Shown: piece by piece, positions 60,206 through 64,000 of the stretch
Layout: every line of letters starts with the position of its first letter
Numbering within the stretch: the stretch's first letter is position 1
Source of the DNA: Phyllostachys edulis
Taxonomy: Eukaryota; Streptophyta; Magnoliopsida; Poales; Poaceae
DNA: 64,000 nucleotides
Direction: 5' to 3'
NCBI GenBank assembly: GCA_036346405.1
Contig: CM070568.1
Coordinates: 1,451,674 to 1,515,673 of the forward strand
Translations under genes and position numbers: made by a program
Notes under the pieces: model-generated
The model's database searches: none
Seen by the model: the letters and a program-made list of their open reading frames with translations, nothing else
Told to the model about the DNA's origin: nothing

Positions 60206-60612
60206 TCCTCATCTTCTTCATAAAAAGCTGTCCTCAGCTTTTGACAACCTGAAAGTGTACTAAACAAATAGAACAACATATATGCATGATATATATATCT
60301 ATCATTCACACTTCTCCTGTTTAGCACATCATGAACATCTGACGACGTAGTTAAAAAAAACAACAACACATATGCATGGTATATGTATGAATCAATTATC
60401 GTGTCATTCTCGTTATTTTGCACAAACCAATTAGTACAACAACAGTCATAAGATGTATACATTGCAATATTGTCATCCACATCATTCTCCCTCCCATGAG
60501 AAAAAGTTGCCATCGACTTTTCTAAGTACATAGACAAGCTATTAACGGGAATAACCAGATCAAGTTGTTCAAATATGGCGGAGAAAATTTTTAGTGCCTT
60601 CCATGTTTCCAC
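60088..60612 (-). CDS. Unrecognised 174-residue ORF in the repeat block
   Basis: METWKALKIFSAIFEQLDLVIPV... includes two similar segments, YIYHAYVLLFFLTTSSD and YIYHAYMLFYLFSTLSG, an acidic EEDEDDDD, and the C-terminus KKRAETFAEKHNI. The C-terminal 45 codons recur in degenerate form in the second repeat copy (about 61690-61815). A second minus-strand ORF (60975-60688) upstream may be an earlier exon (YVYTYTFNLIGDDGVDDKFYVYRICI). I recognise no family. It may be a host gene fragment carried by a transposon. Confidence 0.4.
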   Translation of the reverse strand: METWKALKIFSAIFEQLDLVIPVNSLSMYLEKSMATFSHGRENDVDDNIAMYTSYDCCCTNWFVQNNENDTIIDSYIYHAYVLLFFLTTSSDVHDVLNRRSVNDRYIYHAYMLFYLFSTLSGCQKLRTAFYEEDEDDDDIISYVVSYVVSNLCCSSEQHELKKRAETFAEKHNI

Positions 60613-60914
60613 TGTGCTATTCTGATTATTTGTACATGATTGTCCAACAAAGGATAAACAACTAGGATTAAGAAATCTTTTAAAACATCAAGCACTATTA
60701 TTAAAACTCATCTCATTGGGTTCATAACATTGCACAAAAGATTGTTCATGCAAAACATGTACTTTCAACGCAGCAAGCTTATAACATGTAATGCATATTC
60801 GATAAACATAGAACTTGTCATCTACACCATCATCTCCAATCAAATTGAATGTATATGTGTAGACATAAGTACTAACTAGTGATTTTGAACATAAAATTTC
60901 AGCAACATTCTCAA

Positions 60915-61815
60915 TCACACTCCGAGTCGATATCAACCGTGCCAAGAACACAGTTGACTTAAACACGAGGTTCAATTCCTGCTAGCAATCGAAGAATAAG
61001 CAAGAACAAGATACACAAGCAATCTGAAATTGCAAATAGGAAATATCAATTCACACGAGTTGAGGCCTGTAAGTCATAGTTATTGGGCTAGTCGACACAA
61101 GAACACATGATGAAGTTTTCATGGTGGAAAAACCAATCTAAACAAGCCTAAAAAACCTAAAAGAGGTGTGCACACAGTATATATTGAAGGAGAGGCAGTG
61201 GCCGCAAGAAGTGGAGTTGAACCCTAACTCTATCTCCTAATCTGCCGTCTTGTTTCAACGATTCTGAAGCGCTCCCAACGATTTTGGAGGTGGAGCTAGA
61301 TCCGTTCGAAAGGTCTCGGAATACCCAAATCGGACTCCATTTGGGAAAGTTATGACATTTTTATTACGGGCATATTGGGTTGTCCCGAACCAAATCCGAG
61401 TTGAGTTCTATGTTGATTCCGAGTTTAAATTCGATTGGGCATATGGGTGCTCCGAATTAGGCTTGAAAATCTTATCCAAAACTCGGGCTTTGGATTCTTG
61501 GTCTTTTCCCCTTCTGCTCTTCCACTGCATGAGCCTTCTTTCTCCATGCTGGCCTCTCCTCCCTCTCAGTTCCAAAGTCTTCTATTTGTCAAACCTGAGA
61601 ATGCACAAAGTAGTGACATGATGTAGTATTCCATTCTTATGAATAACATCATTAGGAATAGATAGAAATGAGTTCACCTCAATGTTATGCTTTTCACCTC
61701 AATGTTATGCTTCTTTGCAAAAGTTTCAGCCCTTTTTGTAAGTTCATGTTGCTTCGAATTACAGCAAAGATTTAACACAACATATGGAACAACATAGCTA
61801 AGGATGTCCTCATCA
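60915..61815 (-). repeat. LTR-retrotransposon leader-like segment, direct copy 2
   Basis: Second copy of the 59317-60205 block, with an additional ATATATTGAAGGAGAGGCAG insertion near 61180 and a short duplication CACCTCAATGTTATGCTT near 61675-61710. It ends near 61815, after which the two copies diverge. Confidence 0.65.
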
Positions 61816-61829
61816 GAGAAGACGTCGTA

Positions 61830-64000
61830 GAGGAAGAAGGAGATGAGGTTGATGTAGAGGTGGTTGAGGAGGTCACCTTGCTGTTGTCATCCTTGTCCTC
61901 CCCACGAATTCTCAATGGCTCTTTGTCCCTACTGAATCCAAGCTCAACGTCGGTGCTAGACTGGAGCTCATCGCTGACGGATAGTCGTCGTCTTCAACTG
62001 GCATGGTGGTGTGCGAGGTGGAGGATGGTGGCCAGAGTTGGGAGGGGAGATGGCGGTGGATTTGGTGTGGAGGAAGAAGAGGAGCACTATGGCAGCGCTG
62101 GTGGTCTGAGCGGCGGTGATGTGGTGTGGTGGCACGGTGGAGGCGGCGTGAGTGTGAAGGATCCCCGTTCCCCATTCTAGCAGGCCCAATTTGGCCACAA
62201 GCGGCATGACAAAAGGATAACGATCCAGGTAGAGCATGACGACACAGCCAAGGGTGTGGTGCAGATTGAGCATGGCGATAGAGGTGTGACGCGAGCCGTA
62301 GTGGCGAAGCCAAGGGTGTAGGGGTAGGCCAAGAATGGTGGCAGATGCATGACTTGAGTAGGGGTGGAGCTCGACCGAGCGTCATGTTGGAGTTGAGGGT
62401 CTGGCTTAGATTCGACGTGTTGGGGGTAATATGTTTTTTTATCTGTAGCAATGCACAAGCATCCAACTAGTTTCAAGAAGAGAATATAAACATCGGTCCA
62501 GTCCGAAGGGGATACACTGCAGACACCAACACTGGTCCCAAGAGGGGAGACACCAATACATTGTTGCTTCATTCCCATTTCTACAAGTACAACTTTTGTT
62601 GCCATTAATTCTCAAGACAAGGACCAAGAGCATAGGATTAGCCGCCTATGCTCTCTACAATGGGCTGTCTCATGGGCCATGACCCAATGATATCTGCTAC
62701 TTCTACATTGGCATAGCCTGCTCTCTGCGCCTCTTGTATGTGTTGTAAAATTAGCAGATTTAGCAAATATTTAGAATTAATTCCATTAGTATTAATCATA
62801 ATTAAAGCATATTTCCAGCCGCATTTAAATGACAAAATTAACATATAAACATGTAAATCCTCAAAATTAACATACAAACATGTAAATCGTCTATGTCATT
62901 TAAACAAGAAAATATGCTCAAAATAGAGAATATGTGGACAATTAAAATCAGTATAACGCTAAGATTTCATAGTTTATTTATTGCTCTCAAATGTCGAGTT
63001 GCTCAAGATATAGTATTGGCCTTCACAACACTTGTGTAAAAAAAAATACAATCTCACATTTTAATATGACAATCACTATGAAAATAAATTATGTCTTGAG
63101 CTCAAATGAAAATCTTATTAGTCTAATTAGTCACTTAATGCAATTCATCAATTTTCAATTCACTTTTCATCATGTAATTGATTCTAACACTTAAGACATC
63201 AATTAACAACTATGTATATGAGTAACCAAAAAAAAAATTCACAGTAAACAGAAGATGATTAAGGATCACAGCGAACTGAAAATGAACAAAGATCACAGTG
63301 AACCGACAAGAATGCTTGACACAATAAAGACATCAAGTTAACTACAAGCTCAAGACCAATTTATATCAAATTATCATATTCAATCTACATTGACATCAAT
63401 TCATCATCGAGCATTTAAACTGAGCCCACAACATAACTTTACAATATCTCCCAGCACTAGAGTTAATCAAATCGACTCAATTTAAAACTTCTACTAGCAC
63501 AACACATATGCAAAAGTAATACGAAAATGAAAAAATAACAATACTCACGAAGCGGTGGCACTCAAAGCCACCGAGCAGTAAACCGGGCAAGGCATGCGAG
63601 TTGCGTTGTTTCAGAAAATCAATCGCCCTACTGTGCCGTGTTTGAACGGACGAGGTTGTCGGATATACAATGTCAATCCGCAATTCGGGACGCACCAAAA
63701 TTGCGAAGTCGAGGTACAGAGATGCCGCACAGGACCAACAGAAGTGCATCGGCCGAATGCACCCAAGAACACCAATCATCAGGAACCGAACCGAAGCTCT
63801 TCTTCCTCACTGAGATCGAGCCAACAGCCTGCCAAAACCGAACCCCCAAGCGTGCAAGTTCCCTGTTCCCAAACACAACGCCAACAGAGAGGAAATTTCA
63901 CAAGAATGGAACCGGCGGGATGCACACAAAAGGGAGGTCCAGAGCTCACTACCAACGACACTAAGACAAGTACGACGGCGCGGGAGGTCCAAGAGCCCAA
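61830..64000. other. No gene recognised to the right edge
   Basis: 61.83-62.4 kb is moderately GC-rich with overlapping ORFs on both strands (for example 62466-61912 minus, His/Ser/Pro-rich) that show no family. 62.6-63.5 kb is AT-rich. 63.5-64 kb is again GC-richer with overlapping minus-strand ORFs (64000-63779) that end at the window edge; these could be the start of a gene beyond it, but nothing supports that directly. Confidence 0.35.

Noticed and set aside
61912..62466. 184-residue minus-strand ORF near the right edge
   Set aside because: His/Ser/Pro-rich without domains, overlapped by an equally open plus-strand frame; not supported as a gene.

Overview
The window is nuclear DNA of a grass, most likely rice (Oryza). 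The reasons are intron-rich plant genes with GT-AG introns, rice-type transposons of every major class, and protein sequences that I recognise from memory as rice-like (RAPTOR, RDM4/IWR1, a SCREAM-like HLH regulator). The gene order recalls the duplicated distal short arms of rice chromosomes 11/12; that placement is memory, not proof. No CRISPR array, operon, rRNA or tRNA gene was seen.

Layout. 1-1.9 kb: first exon of a RAPTOR gene on the minus strand, the rest lying beyond the left edge. 2-8.3 kb: intergenic DNA with small inverted-repeat elements. 8.4-10.1 kb: a degenerate hAT-like element holding a perfect 146-bp palindrome. 10.5-13.2 kb: a complete eight-exon alpha/beta hydrolase gene (minus). 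13.6-19.3 kb: its upstream flank, with a dead plant-mobile-domain gene, a promoter-flank duplication, and a 3.9-kb Mutator-like element with a 10-bp target duplication that itself carries a small hAT-type insertion. 19.5-19.9 kb: a Mutator-type MITE. 20.1-25.1 kb: a complete ten-exon RDM4/IWR1-like gene (minus) with one GC-AG intron and a 1.9-kb hAT-type element in intron 3. 25.3-35.9 kb: a divergent seven-exon gene for a conserved, probably plastid, protein. Its last intron would be about 74 bp but holds a 7.9-kb L1-type LINE, into which a 1.3-kb Pack-MULE with a receptor-kinase gene fragment has jumped.

37.3-47.5 kb: repeat block with a CACTA end, a Ty3/gypsy element whose gag-protease-RT(N) half lies on the minus strand and whose RT(C)-RNaseH-integrase half lies on the plus strand, a GAGCC-rich hAT-like element between the halves, and a solo LTR inside the integrase 3' region. 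48.1-53.7 kb: a complete four-exon HLH-ACT regulator gene (plus) whose 3.7-kb last intron contains a long TA/TG/GA microsatellite and a non-autonomous CACTA element carrying a NAC-domain gene fragment. 54.0-59.3 kb: a BTB/POZ gene remnant split by a 4.66-kb Ty1/copia element with two identical 170-bp LTRs. 59.3-61.8 kb: two direct copies of an LTR-retrotransposon leader-like segment around an unrecognised ORF. 61.8-64 kb: nothing recognised.

The host genes (nutrient/TOR signalling, RNA polymerase assembly and RdDM, a plastid protein, an HLH regulator) do not form a pathway. The unifying theme is nested transposition: introns absorb very large elements while exons remain open, and at least two elements carry pieces of host genes.
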